Of a stretch of 64,000 nucleotides of DNA, positions 7,132 to 15,661 are shown one piece after another (positions within the stretch are counted from its first letter, which is position 1; each line of letters opens with the position of its first letter). Made by a program: the position numbers and the translations under genes. The notes beneath the pieces were generated by a model. It saw only the letters and a program-made list of their open reading frames with translations. It did no database searches and had not been told where the DNA came from. Origin of the DNA: GCA-003244245 sp036266995 (GTDB lineage: Bacteria; Actinomycetota; Actinomycetes; Mycobacteriales; Pseudonocardiaceae); assembly GCA_036266995.1 (NCBI GenBank), contig DATAWX010000013.1:7930-71929 (forward strand). Direction: 5' to 3'.

Positions 7132-9411
7132 TCAGGGGTTGAACAGGGTGGGGAGGGTGGCCGTCCAGGCGGCGCGAAGGTCGTCGAGGGTGAGGGTGGC
7201 GACGTCAGCGATCTCCAGCTGGGGGGCGGGGTGGACGGCGCCCAGCCGGGTCACCGGCACGCCGTGGTCCGTGCACAGCTGGGCGAGACGGGGTGCACCG
7301 GCCGCTGACACGCCGAGCAGGACGCGCGCGGAGGACTCGGCGAACAGGGCGACGAACGGATCGAGACCCGCCGGTAGCCTCACCCGAGCGCCGACGCCGC
7401 TACCCAGGCAGGCCTCGACCAGCGCCTGGCCCAGGCCACCGTCGGACAGATCGTGCGCCGCGCTCACCAGCCCGTCGCGAGACGCGGCGGCGAGCACCGC
7501 ACCGATCGCCTGTTCGCGAGCCAGATCCACCGCGGGCGGCCGACCACCGAGGTGCCCGTGCACCTCGTGCGCCCACTGGCTCCCCCCGAACTCGTCGTGG
7601 GTCTCGCCGAGCAGCCAGATCTCATCGCCAGCACCACCCAATCCGGTGGGGATCCGCTGGCGCACGTCGTCGATCACCCCCAGGACCCCGATCACCGGGG
7701 TGGGCAGGATCGCGGCGTCACCGGTCTGGTTGTAGAAACTCACGTTGCCCCCGGTGACCGGGATGCCCAGTTGGGCGCAACCGTCGGCCAGCCCGCGGAC
7801 GGCCTGCTCGAACTGCCACATCACGCCGGGGTCGGTGGGCGCGCCGAAGTTGAGGCAGTTCGTCACCGCCAGCGGGGTGGCACCGGTCACCGCGACGTTG
7901 CGGTAGGCCTCGGCCAGCGCGAGCTGGGTACCGGCGTAGGGGTCCAACGCGCAGTACCGGGCATTGCAGTCGGTGGCCACCGCCACGCCGCGCTGGCTGG
8001 CCTCGTCGATCCGCACCATGCCCGCGTCGCTGGGTTGGGCGAGCACTGTGGCGCCGCGGACGTAGCGGTCGTACTGGTCGGTCACCCACGCCCGCGAGCA
8101 CAGCCCGGGGCTGGCCGCCATCCGCAACACCGTAGCGCCCAGGGCGTCCGGTGTGGACGGTCGCACCAACGCGTCCGGAGTGGACCTTTCCAGAGCGTCC
8201 TGAGTGGACGGGCGCTGCACCGGCCGGTGATAGATCGGACCCTCGTGCGCGACGGTGCGAGGCGGAACGTTCAGCACAGTCTCCCCGCACCAAGTGATCA
8301 CCAGACTATCCCCGTCGGTGACCTCACCGATCACCGTGGCGGTGACCTCCCATTTCGCGCAGACAGCCAGGAAAGCGTCCACATCCGATGGCCGCACCAC
8401 CGCGCACATCCGCTCCTGGGACTCGCTGCAGAGGATCTCGGCCGGCGTCATACCCTGCGCCCGAAGCGGCACCGCGTCGAGATCCACTCGCATGCCGCCG
8501 TCCCCGGCGCTGGCCAGCTCACTGGTCGCGCAGGCCAATCCCGCGCCTCCGAGGTCCTGGATACCGGCCACCAAGCCGGCATCGAACAGTTCCAGGCAGC
8601 ATTCGATCAGCACCTTCTCGGTGAACGGATCACCCACCTGAACGCTGGGCAGCTTCTGCCGGCCACCACCGTGATCCCCGGAATTGGCACTGAAGCTTTC
8701 GCTGGCCAGCACGCTGACCCCGCCGATACCGTCGAGTCCGGTGCGCGCACCGAACAAGATGATCTTGTTGCCGGTGCCGCTGGCCCGCGCCAGGTGCAGG
8801 TCAGCCACCCGCAGCACACCGATGCACAATGCGTTCACCAGCGGGTTTCCCGCATAAGAGGAGTCGAAGACGAGTTCGCCACCGATGTTGGGCAAGCCGA
8901 GGCAGTTGCCGTAACCCCCGATCCCGGCCACCACTGCCGGCAGCACCCGCGCGGTGTCAGCGGCATCGGCGGGGCCGAACCGCAGCGAGTCGGCCACCGC
9001 GACCGGCCGGGCACCCATCGCCATGATGTCGCGCACGATCCCGCCGACCCCGGTCGCGGCACCCTGGTAGGGCTCCACATAGGACGGATGGTTATGCGAC
9101 TCGATCTTGAACGTCACCGCCCAGCCGTCGCCGACCTCGACGACACCAGCGTTGTCCCCGATACCGGCGAGCATCCGGGCCCGCATCGCCTCAGTGGTCG
9201 TCTTCCCGAAATAGGCCAGGTGCACCTTGGAGGACTTGTAGGAACAGTGCTCGCTCCACATCACCGAGTACATCGCCAGCTCGGCAGCCGTCGGCCGGCG
9301 CCCGAGGATCTCCCTGATCCGCGCGTACTCGTCATCGGCGAGCCCCAGCTCCCGATACGGCTGCACCTGCTCGGGCGTGGCAGCCGCACGCTGCACAGAG
9401 TCGACAGACAC
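7132..9411 (-). CDS. purL: Phosphoribosylformylglycinamidine synthase, small-type large subunit
   Basis: The 759-residue protein is the ATP-binding synthase subunit that works with PurQ and PurS to convert formylglycinamide ribotide to the amidine. Signatures are WSEHCSYKSSK near the N-terminus, FKIESHNHPSYVEPYQGAAT, and the second-half AIR-synthase motifs such as ALVEACLG. The start is GTG 9411. An unusual stretch between the two halves (about residues 400-424) repeats RPSTQDAL, RSTPDAL and RPSTPDAL and is treated separately. Genes purS and purQ lie upstream, separated by a gene on the other strand. Confidence 0.96.
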   Translation of the reverse strand: MSVDSVQRAAATPEQVQPYRELGLADDEYARIREILGRRPTAAELAMYSVMWSEHCSYKSSKVHLAYFGKTTTEAMRARMLAGIGDNAGVVEVGDGWAVTFKIESHNHPSYVEPYQGAATGVGGIVRDIMAMGARPVAVADSLRFGPADAADTARVLPAVVAGIGGYGNCLGLPNIGGELVFDSSYAGNPLVNALCIGVLRVADLHLARASGTGNKIILFGARTGLDGIGGVSVLASESFSANSGDHGGGRQKLPSVQVGDPFTEKVLIECCLELFDAGLVAGIQDLGGAGLACATSELASAGDGGMRVDLDAVPLRAQGMTPAEILCSESQERMCAVVRPSDVDAFLAVCAKWEVTATVIGEVTDGDSLVITWCGETVLNVPPRTVAHEGPIYHRPVQRPSTQDALERSTPDALVRPSTPDALGATVLRMAASPGLCSRAWVTDQYDRYVRGATVLAQPSDAGMVRIDEASQRGVAVATDCNARYCALDPYAGTQLALAEAYRNVAVTGATPLAVTNCLNFGAPTDPGVMWQFEQAVRGLADGCAQLGIPVTGGNVSFYNQTGDAAILPTPVIGVLGVIDDVRQRIPTGLGGAGDEIWLLGETHDEFGGSQWAHEVHGHLGGRPPAVDLAREQAIGAVLAAASRDGLVSAAHDLSDGGLGQALVEACLGSGVGARVRLPAGLDPFVALFAESSARVLLGVSAAGAPRLAQLCTDHGVPVTRLGAVHPAPQLEIADVATLTLDDLRAAWTATLPTLFNP
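8144..8215. repeat. Triplicate mini-palindrome inside purL
   Basis: Three units start at 8144, 8171 and 8195. Each contains CGTCC-five bases-GGAC(G/C), a short hairpin, and the spacing is 24-27 bases. All lengths keep the purL frame, giving the repeated peptide (R)STPDAL in the linker between the halves of the enzyme. This resembles in-frame palindromic elements such as those of Rickettsia more than normal PurL sequence. Confidence 0.7.
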
Positions 9412-9501
9412 CCTCGCAGCCTACGGGCCACGCCGCGATCGCATCGGGAGCCGGATTGCGAGCCAAGGCGCGGGGATAGACTGCCGCGGCAGGAGGCGAC
9501 T

Positions 9502-10092
9502 GTGAACGATCCGGTGCTCATGATGCCGTCCGGGGGCTGGACTGTTGAGGATCTCGACGCGCTCCCCGAAAGCCATTACCGGCACGAGTTGACGGACGGA
9601 GCGCTGACCGTGTCACCCTCACCGTCGAGCCTGCACCAGGCCGTCACTGCCCGGCTGATGGCACGCTTGGAGGCGGTCGCTCCCGAACCACTCGTCGTGA
9701 GCCAGGCCGTGGAGGTCCGCTTCGGGCGGCAGCTGACCCGCATTCCCGACGTCGTGGTCGTGCGCAGCGATCAACCGGGGCGGCACTGGTTCGCGGCGTC
9801 GGAGGTGCTGGTAGCCGTTGAGATCGAGTCGCCGGGCAGCCATCTGGAGGATCGCGCCACCAGGCCTGTGCTGTACGCCCGCTACGGGATCCCGCACTAC
9901 TGGCGGATCGAGATGGAACCGCCACTGGTCAGCACCTACGGCATCGGGCACGGCGACGCCTACCAGATGACCGGGCCGGATCGGCGGCTGTCTCTGCGCG
10001 AACCCTTTGCGGTCGACATCACGGTTGTCGAGCTTCTGCCGTTGTGGGCACGGCGCGGCGGAGGTCCCACCGTGCCCGAGCAGGGGTCCTAG
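9502..10092 (+). CDS. Uma2 family PD-(D/E)xK nuclease-fold protein
   Basis: The 196-residue protein matches the Uma2 family. It opens with WTVEDLDALPESHYRHELTDG, followed by SPSSLHQAV, RIPDVVVV with the active-site Asp, VAVEIESPGS with the Glu, and YARYGIPHYWRIE. The Lys often seen before the YAxxGIPxYW segment appears replaced here, so catalytic status is uncertain. GTG 9502 has a perfect AGGAGG at 9491. The frame also stays open far upstream antisense to purL, but that is a GC artefact. The gene ends 4 bases inside purQ, tail to tail. Uma2 genes are abundant in actinobacteria with no fixed role. Confidence 0.82.
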   Translation: MNDPVLMMPSGGWTVEDLDALPESHYRHELTDGALTVSPSPSSLHQAVTARLMARLEAVAPEPLVVSQAVEVRFGRQLTRIPDVVVVRSDQPGRHWFAASEVLVAVEIESPGSHLEDRATRPVLYARYGIPHYWRIEMEPPLVSTYGIGHGDAYQMTGPDRRLSLREPFAVDITVVELLPLWARRGGGPTVPEQGS

Positions 10093-10781
10093 GCACGTAC
10101 CGAACCCAGCACGGCGTCGACGGCCGAGCGAAACAGGTCCAGCCCGTCGGTCGACGGACCGGTGAGCGAGTCGATCGCGTGCTCCGGGTGCGGCATCAAG
10201 CCGACCACCCGACCGTCGGACGAGGCGATCCCGGCGATGTCATGCATCGCGCCGTTCGGGTTGCCCCCCCGGTAGCGCACTACCACCCGGCCGTCGCCCT
10301 CCAGGGCAGCCAGCGTCGCCGCATCGGCCACGTACCGGCCCTCGATGGACTTCAACGGCACCACGATTTCCGCGCCAGGGGCGTACCGACCCGTCCAGGC
10401 GGTGGCGCTGGTCTCGACTCGCAGCCGCTGGTCACAGCAGACGAAGTGCAGCCCGGCATTGCGCACCAACGCGCCGGGCAACAGCCCCGCCTCGCACAGG
10501 ATCTGGAACCCGTTGCAGATGCCCAACACCGGAGTGCCGCGACGAGCGGCGTCGGCCACCGCGCGCAGCACCGGTTGGTGGGCGGCTATCGCGCCGGCTC
10601 GCAGGTAGTCGCCGTAGGAGAATCCGCCGGGTACCACCACGGCGTCCACGCCCTGCAGGTCGTCGTCGGCGTGCCACAGCGATACCGGCTGCGCCCCCGC
10701 GTGGCGCACCGCACGAGCGGCGTCGACGTCGTCGAGCGTGCCGGGGAAGGTGATGACGCCAATGCGACAGCTCGGACTCAC
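10089..10781 (-). CDS. purQ: Phosphoribosylformylglycinamidine synthase glutaminase subunit
   Basis: The 230-residue class I glutamine amidotransferase supplies ammonia to PurL. The start is IGVITFPGTLDDVDAARAV, the nucleophile is Cys89 in PVLGICNGFQ, and the catalytic His/Glu lies in GLMPHPEHAID. GTG 10781 overlaps the purS stop as GTGA and is preferred over ATG 10799. The enzyme acts as a complex with PurS and PurL in the cytosol. Confidence 0.95.
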   Translation of the reverse strand: MSPSCRIGVITFPGTLDDVDAARAVRHAGAQPVSLWHADDDLQGVDAVVVPGGFSYGDYLRAGAIAAHQPVLRAVADAARRGTPVLGICNGFQILCEAGLLPGALVRNAGLHFVCCDQRLRVETSATAWTGRYAPGAEIVVPLKSIEGRYVADAATLAALEGDGRVVVRYRGGNPNGAMHDIAGIASSDGRVVGLMPHPEHAIDSLTGPSTDGLDLFRSAVDAVLGSVRA

Positions 10782-11011
10782 AGGCGGCGGACCGTCCAAT
10801 TCTCGATCACCGGGTTGGCGAGCAGCTCGCCCGCGATCCGATGCAGTGTCTCGGCGTCGACGTCGTCATCGACATCCAACTCGAAATGCTTGCCTTGCCG
10901 CACGTCGCGCACCCCGCGCACGCCCATCCGGGGCAAGGCGCGCAGGACCGCCTGGCCCTGCGGATCGAGGATTTCAGGCTTGGGTACGACGTCGACGATC
11001 ACTCGTGGCAC
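10778..11011 (-). CDS. purS: Phosphoribosylformylglycinamidine synthase subunit PurS
   Basis: The 77-residue protein MPRVIVDVVPKPEILDPQG is a standard PurS, which bridges PurQ and PurL. The motif GKHFELDVDDD is the family core, and NPVIENWTV closes the protein. The start is GTG 11011. It is the first gene of the purS-purQ pair and lies 100 bases from the divergent MBL gene, so the purine promoter should lie in 11012-11110. I see no clear operator there. Confidence 0.95.
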   Translation of the reverse strand: MPRVIVDVVPKPEILDPQGQAVLRALPRMGVRGVRDVRQGKHFELDVDDDVDAETLHRIAGELLANPVIENWTVRRL

Positions 11012-11110
11012 GTGCCGAGGCTACCTGTGTTCGGCCGCTTCGTGGCACGCTTGTCGATGGGGCTGCCTCGCGGCCACCAGGGTCGGAACCCGCGCAGGAG
11101 GTGATTTGCC

Positions 11111-11752
11111 GTGCAGATCGTTCACTTGGGGCAGTCCTGTGTGCTGGTGGAGATCGGGACGGCCCGGCTGCTGCTCGATCCCGGGGTGTACTCCTCCGGC
11201 TTCGATGAGCTCACCGGGCTGGATGCGATCCTGGTGACCCACCAGCACCCCGACCACCTCGATCTCGCCCGGATGCCCGCGTTGCTGGCCGGCAACCCAG
11301 CGGCCCCACTACTGGTCGACTCCGGCTCGGCGCCGCAACTGGCCGACGCGGGCATCGCGCACCAGGTGGTCGGGCCCGGAGAACAACTCGAACTGGCCGG
11401 CGCGACGGTGAATGTCATCGGTGGCGATCATGGCGTGATCCACCCGGATATCCCGGTGGTGCCGAATAACGGGTACCTGATGGCCGGTAACGGCAGTACC
11501 GTCTTGCACCCCGGAGATTCCTTCATCGCGCCAGGTCGCGATATCGATCTGTTGCTGTTACCTACGGCGGCGCCGTGGATCAAAATTTCCGAAGCGGTGG
11601 ATTATCTTCGCGCCATCGCCCCGCCACTCGCGGTGCCGATCCACCAGGCCATCCTGTCCAGGCCGGAGAAGTACTACGGGCTGCTGCGCGAGCTCGCCCC
11701 GGGCGGCACCGACATCCAGATTGCCGCGCATGCCGAGCCGATGAAACTGTGA
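11111..11752 (+). CDS. MBL-fold metal-dependent hydrolase (UlaG-like)
   Basis: The 213-residue protein has a metallo-beta-lactamase fold with the metal motif THQHPDHLD near residues 44-52, GGDHGVIHPDIP, and HPGDS with a bridging Asp. It resembles the short UlaG-like/L-ascorbate lactonase-type group in which VHLGQSCVLVE opens the protein. The substrate is unknown. A strong AGGAGGTG at 11095-11102 precedes GTG 11111. It is divergent from purS. Confidence 0.85.
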   Translation: MQIVHLGQSCVLVEIGTARLLLDPGVYSSGFDELTGLDAILVTHQHPDHLDLARMPALLAGNPAAPLLVDSGSAPQLADAGIAHQVVGPGEQLELAGATVNVIGGDHGVIHPDIPVVPNNGYLMAGNGSTVLHPGDSFIAPGRDIDLLLLPTAAPWIKISEAVDYLRAIAPPLAVPIHQAILSRPEKYYGLLRELAPGGTDIQIAAHAEPMKL

Positions 11753-11827
11753 CCAGGCGGTGGCCTTATCCCCCGACTAGAACTGACCGGAGTTGAGGCC
11801 ACCGCCGAGCGAGCCGCATGCCGCGAG

Positions 11828-12061
11828 CTACCCCTGAACCCGGTTGTATCCGTCGCCGCGACTGGCGCTTTCGTTGCGCAAGCCACCGACATAGCGCCCC
11901 CCGTAGCCGCCCTCCCAGCCGGCGTGGGTCCAGTAGTAGTAGCTATAGCGGCCGTAATCCCCCGCGTAACAGTCCCCAGCACTGCAGCCGAAGTTATCGT
12001 AACTGTCGCCGTGGTCATAGCCAGAGCCGTTGCCTAGCCTGAAGACGTCTGAGACCCTCAT
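11828..12061 (-). CDS. Gly/Tyr-rich small protein of unknown function
   Basis: The 77-residue protein is dominated by Gly, Tyr, Ser and Asp (for example GRYSYYYWTHAGWEGGYGG) and has two Cys in CSAGDC. ATG 12061 is preceded by AAGGAG with ideal spacing, so translation is likely. There is no signal peptide, membrane segment or family I recognise. The composition suggests a disordered or adhesive peptide, but that is a guess. The gene is transcribed alone toward the convergent MBL gene. Confidence 0.6.
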   Translation of the reverse strand: MRVSDVFRLGNGSGYDHGDSYDNFGCSAGDCYAGDYGRYSYYYWTHAGWEGGYGGRYVGGLRNESASRGDGYNRVQG

Positions 12062-12310
12062 ATCGCTCCTTGTCTGGTCGATGGAGGAGCCATGCAAAGC
12101 CGAAAAAACCCGGACCGGCCTGGGAATCGCCTGCAGCCCCCTGTAAGAGCGCGGTCGACCGCCGCGCCCGGCAGTAATTCCCCAAGGTGATCCGAGCTGG
12201 TCCCCCCTTACTCTCCGTGGTCATGCAACCTCGAAAGTAAGCCATCCGTGTGCCGATTGCAACAATAACTTAAAGTAATGCGGTTGATCACAACCAGTGA
12301 CTGATGGTCC

Positions 12311-13129
12311 TCACGGGTTGACGAACAGATTCTTGAATTTCAGGCCCAGCCACGGCTTGCGGCCCCAGGCCAGCAGCCGACCGCGGGCGATCGGCCCCCA
12401 CTGGCCGATCCGGCCGTAGACCACGAGCAGGAGATCCACCGGGTCGGCCACGAGGTAGCAGTCGATCGCCTGGCTGCCGACCGGTTCCACCGCGGCCACC
12501 CCGTCGCGGAACCGGACGACGAACCGCGGGCCGCCCCGGATGCGGAACTCATAGCTGGCGGTATGCCCGCGCGCGGTCGCGGGGTTCACCGCCAACGGGA
12601 TCATCGCCAACGGCAGGGCCGCCAAGGCGTCTCCGGTGCTGATCGGCCAGCGGTGGCCCACGGACTGGGCGATGTCGTAGCCGTGGATGATCTGCTCACC
12701 GGCCAGCAGGCCGGTGGCCGCGCCCAGGCTCAGTGCGGCCTGCGAGCCGTACCAGGGGGTGCGGATCACCTCATCGGGCGACCACCCGGCGGTAGTCGCG
12801 AGGAACGTCTGCGCCGCATCGACTACGAGCTCGGCCAGGACACTCGGGTTGCGCTCGGGTATCAGCTCGAGGGTGCCAGCGGTGACCGCCGTGAGCCGAT
12901 CTCGGAACACCTCGGTGTCGGGGATGTAGGGCGACACGGCGTCGAAGGACCCCGCCACGGCCTGGGTGAACCCTTGGAGACCGAAGACCAGGTGGGCGCC
13001 GACTTCCCCCACCGTCCAGTCCGATCCCTTCACCGGAAGATCGCCTTCGGGGATCGAGTGCAGCAGGTCCGCGGCCCGGCCCGCTGCCGCCTCCAACGTT
13101 GCCCGTGCCGGCACCAGATCGGTTCCCAC
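12311..13129 (-). CDS. Maleylpyruvate isomerase family mycothiol-dependent enzyme
   Basis: The 272-residue protein joins the N-terminal DinB-like metal-binding domain (SDWTVGEVGAHLVFGLQG near residues 36-53, and GEQIIHGYDIAQ near 145-156) to an SCP2-like C-terminal domain. Family members use mycothiol as a thiol cofactor and bind a divalent metal through three His. The substrate cannot be told. GTG 13129 is the start. The divergent TetR gene 110 bases away is a likely regulator, and the operator-promoter at 13223-13252 lies between them. Confidence 0.8.
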   Translation of the reverse strand: MGTDLVPARATLEAAAGRAADLLHSIPEGDLPVKGSDWTVGEVGAHLVFGLQGFTQAVAGSFDAVSPYIPDTEVFRDRLTAVTAGTLELIPERNPSVLAELVVDAAQTFLATTAGWSPDEVIRTPWYGSQAALSLGAATGLLAGEQIIHGYDIAQSVGHRWPISTGDALAALPLAMIPLAVNPATARGHTASYEFRIRGGPRFVVRFRDGVAAVEPVGSQAIDCYLVADPVDLLLVVYGRIGQWGPIARGRLLAWGRKPWLGLKFKNLFVNP

Positions 13130-13222
13130 AGTTCCCGCCTTCCAGCCCGGCGCCGCTGTTCACTCAGCCCCGGCGGCACGGCGACCGCGAGGTGATTGAC
13201 GCTTGCCGTTGATGGCACTACG

Positions 13223-13252
13223 TTCCACTTTTTTAGCACATGGTTCTACACT
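13223..13252 (+). promoter_or_regulatory. TetR gene promoter with operator-like palindrome in the spacer
   Basis: TTCCAC at 13223-13228 and TACACT at 13247-13252 form -35 and -10 boxes with an 18-base spacer. Inside it, TAGCACATGGTTCTA (13234-13248) is an imperfect 15-bp palindrome where bound TetR would block RNA polymerase. This places transcription start near 13258, which argues for translation from GTG 13303 and against the earlier ATG 13240. Confidence 0.45.
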
Positions 13253-13302
13253 CGGGAAGGGTTCCGCACCGTGCTGATCATCCACGGGCTGCGAGACAGC
13301 GG

Positions 13303-13890
13303 GTGAGCAGGCAACGTACCCCCGCGCTGGAGGTCCGCGACGCACTGCTGCGAGCCGCCCGCGAGCTCCTCGACGAACGCGGGCCCGACGCGCTGGCCGT
13401 CCGCGACATCGCCACCCGGGCCGGAGTCGCGCCGATGGGCGTCTACAACCGCTTCGGCTCCAAAGATGGCATCCTCAACGCCCTGCTCCAGCAGGGATTC
13501 GACGAGCTCGCCGCCGCGGTCACCGTCACACCAGACAGCGAGCAGCCGCTGCGCACCATCGCCACCGGCTGCGCCAACTACCGAGCCTTCGCGCTGGCCA
13601 ACCCCGCGATGTACCGGCTGATGTTCGACTTCCCGGTACCCGGGTTGTACTCCTCGGCGTCCGCACGCGCGGCCGCGCACGCCGCGTTCGACCGGCTCGT
13701 CGACGCCGTCCGACTCGGCATCGCCACCACCCACATCCAACCCGGCGAACCCTACGAGATCGCCCAACGAATCTGGGCAGCTTGCCACGGAGCCGTCAGC
13801 CTCGAACTCCGCAACATCGGCTTCGTCTCCGACCACACCACCCACTACACCGCGCTCATCGACACGATCCTCAGGGGCATCGCCCGCTAA
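13303..13890 (+). CDS. TetR-family transcriptional repressor
   Basis: The 195-residue protein has an N-terminal helix-turn-helix: LLRAARELLDERGPDALAVR then RAGVAPMGVYNRFGSKDGIL. Its C-terminal ligand domain includes MYRLMFDFPVPG and HGAVSLEL, a pattern of the TetR_C_13/WHG-like group. GTG 13303 is chosen because the upstream ATG 13240 falls inside the apparent promoter. It is divergent from the mycothiol-dependent enzyme and probably controls it and itself. A strong terminator follows. Confidence 0.85.
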   Translation: MSRQRTPALEVRDALLRAARELLDERGPDALAVRDIATRAGVAPMGVYNRFGSKDGILNALLQQGFDELAAAVTVTPDSEQPLRTIATGCANYRAFALANPAMYRLMFDFPVPGLYSSASARAAAHAAFDRLVDAVRLGIATTHIQPGEPYEIAQRIWAACHGAVSLELRNIGFVSDHTTHYTALIDTILRGIAR

Positions 13891-13930
13891 CCATGTCATC
13901 GGGGTGACGGGTCAACGTCAGCGACGAAGA

Positions 13931-13976
13931 CCCATCAGGGGGCGCCGGCCTGGTCTGGCCGGCGCCCCCTGATGGG
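13931..13976. terminator. Strong bidirectional terminator hairpin
   Basis: Bases 13931-13950 pair perfectly with 13957-13976 (20 bp) around the six-base loop TGGTCT. The hairpin lies between the convergent TetR gene and the heptad-repeat operon, so it can end both transcripts. There is no T-run, as is common in actinobacteria. Confidence 0.85.
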
Positions 13977-14000
13977 AAACGCTATGGAGAACTGCTGGTA

Positions 14001-14903
14001 CTACTTCGGTGCAACCACCTGGCTGAGCAGGTCACCGGTGTCACCGAGTACCGGCAGCTGCTGCAACAGGCTGGTCAGCATCGACGGCACCGGACCAGTT
14101 GGCAGCGCTGGCAACTCCGGCAAGCCGAGTGCTGAAATCTGCGGCAGCAGGTCCAGCGTCGGGAGTACCGACTGTGCCTTCGTGGGATCCTGCCGAGCAG
14201 ATGCCGCAGCCATCTCGCGCAGCACGCCTGCGTTGCCCGCCCGCAGCAGGAGCGGTGAAGTCTCGATCCCGTACGCGTTGCCGTTGACCGTGCGCGGGAT
14301 CCCAGCAACACCGACTACGGCGCTGATGGACCCGGTGTCGCCCTTGATACCCCTGGCGGACCTGATGATGTCATCGGCCTGCCCGGTGACCAGAGCGACC
14401 CGACCCCTGATGTCGTACACATTGTTCAGGGTCCCGGCAAGCTCACCGTCGATCGAGTGCACCGAAGCGTTGATCGTTCCGGTGAGGCCACGAATCGCGA
14501 CCAGTCCCGGACCGATCGTCCCCACACTCTGGTGGATCTGCAGCACTGAGGCATTGATCTGCTTCGCCGACTTGTTGATCGGACCCACAGAGTCGTTCAC
14601 TTGCTTGAGGCTGTTGTCGATACTGCTGGCCGAATCGGCGATGCGCCCGATCGTCGGACTGAGGTTCGAAGCAGCATCCCGAATCTGATTCGCGGTATCC
14701 GAGACCTTGGTGAGGATCGGCACCGTGTTGAGCTTGCTGTTGATCGGCGTCAGTGACGTGTTGATCTGGCCGACCCGGCTCTCAATCCGGTTAGCCGCCG
14801 CCAAGATGCCGGTCAGGAAGATCACCGCAGTCAACGCCCAGAGGATGACGATAACCAGCATGATCCCCGGAAGAGCTGTCGACGTTAAGCGTTGTCTTGC
14901 CAT
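14001..14903 (-). CDS. Membrane-anchored heptad-repeat protein A
   Basis: This 300-residue protein has a short basic N-terminus, one membrane helix at about residues 12-36 (LPGIMLVIVILWALTAVIFL), and then a long extracellular region. Repeats of about seven residues with Ile, Ser, Asn and Gly (such as VGPINKSAKQINASVLQI) run to about residue 180. The C-terminal part is Leu/Pro-rich and includes LPELPALPTGPVP. It is the last gene of a three-gene operon; ATG 14903 follows GTAGGAGG, 10 bases after the preceding stop. I do not recognise the family. A parallel coiled-coil stalk is plausible. Confidence 0.7.
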   Translation of the reverse strand: MARQRLTSTALPGIMLVIVILWALTAVIFLTGILAAANRIESRVGQINTSLTPINSKLNTVPILTKVSDTANQIRDAASNLSPTIGRIADSASSIDNSLKQVNDSVGPINKSAKQINASVLQIHQSVGTIGPGLVAIRGLTGTINASVHSIDGELAGTLNNVYDIRGRVALVTGQADDIIRSARGIKGDTGSISAVVGVAGIPRTVNGNAYGIETSPLLLRAGNAGVLREMAAASARQDPTKAQSVLPTLDLLPQISALGLPELPALPTGPVPSMLTSLLQQLPVLGDTGDLLSQVVAPK

Positions 14904-14913
14904 CAGTCACCTC

Positions 14914-15648
14914 CTACGGACGGGCCGGGTCGCACCGGAGCGGAGGCAGCAAGGACAGGGTCGGCGAGGTGCAGATGTTGGTGAGGTGGCGGTTGGTCTC
15001 CGCGAGTTGGAGGTTGATCGTGCTGGTGTCGTTCTGAATGCCCTGCAGGAGTCCGTTGATCACGTTGACCTGCGGGGTGACCAGCGCGGTGCCTTTACTG
15101 TCCGCGTTCTGAATCGACTCCAGGGTGCCGTCAATAGCTGTGGCGGTGCCCAGGACGTTCAGCAGCACGTTGGAGGTGTCCACCAGCGAGTTGGAGATGG
15201 CCGTCGCGGACTGCCCGGCACCGACCAGCGTTCCCGAGGTGTCCACCAGCGATCCTGACGTGTTGACCAACGACGCGGACGTGTCCTTCAACGATGCGTC
15301 GATGTTCTGCGCCGTGCCCCTGATCGAAACCAGGGAAGCGGTGGCATCGGCCACCTGGCCGCGGATCGGCTTGAGGGAGGTGTCGATATCGGTCAGTGCG
15401 GCGTTGATCGTCTGGATGTAGTTGGGCAGGGGCTGGACGTTACCCGTCGCGCCCGTCACCGAACTAGACGCCGTGAACAGCCCGTTGTCGATCGACTCCA
15501 GCGCCCGGACGATGCCGATCAGGAAGCCGATGACGACGATGACGACGATGAGTCCCAGCGTGGTGAAGATCCACAGAAACCGAGCGAACGAACTCCCGGC
15601 GGCAGGAGGAGCGGTTGACGATGTTCTAGAGAATTCCGTTGTTGTCAT
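14914..15648 (-). CDS. Membrane-anchored heptad-repeat protein B
   Basis: The 244-residue protein has a Thr/Ser-rich cytosolic tail, one membrane helix at about residues 22-49, and an extracellular region of seven-residue units such as SLVNTSG, SLVDTSG and TLVGAGQ. The C-terminus carries two Cys in NICTSPTL and LLPPLRCD. The same Cys-to-PPxxC ending occurs in protein C, which suggests a shared disulfide-closed cap. ATG 15648 has GGAGG upstream and lies 13 bases after the previous stop. Family and function are unknown. Confidence 0.7.
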   Translation of the reverse strand: MTTTEFSRTSSTAPPAAGSSFARFLWIFTTLGLIVVIVVIGFLIGIVRALESIDNGLFTASSSVTGATGNVQPLPNYIQTINAALTDIDTSLKPIRGQVADATASLVSIRGTAQNIDASLKDTSASLVNTSGSLVDTSGTLVGAGQSATAISNSLVDTSNVLLNVLGTATAIDGTLESIQNADSKGTALVTPQVNVINGLLQGIQNDTSTINLQLAETNRHLTNICTSPTLSLLPPLRCDPARP

Positions 15649-15661
15649 CTTCCATCCTCCT

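Noticed and set aside
7453..9501. Very long open frame antisense to purL
   Set aside because: The frame mirrors purL codon structure in GC-rich DNA. Only the part from GTG 9502, with AGGAGG and Uma2 motifs, is a gene.
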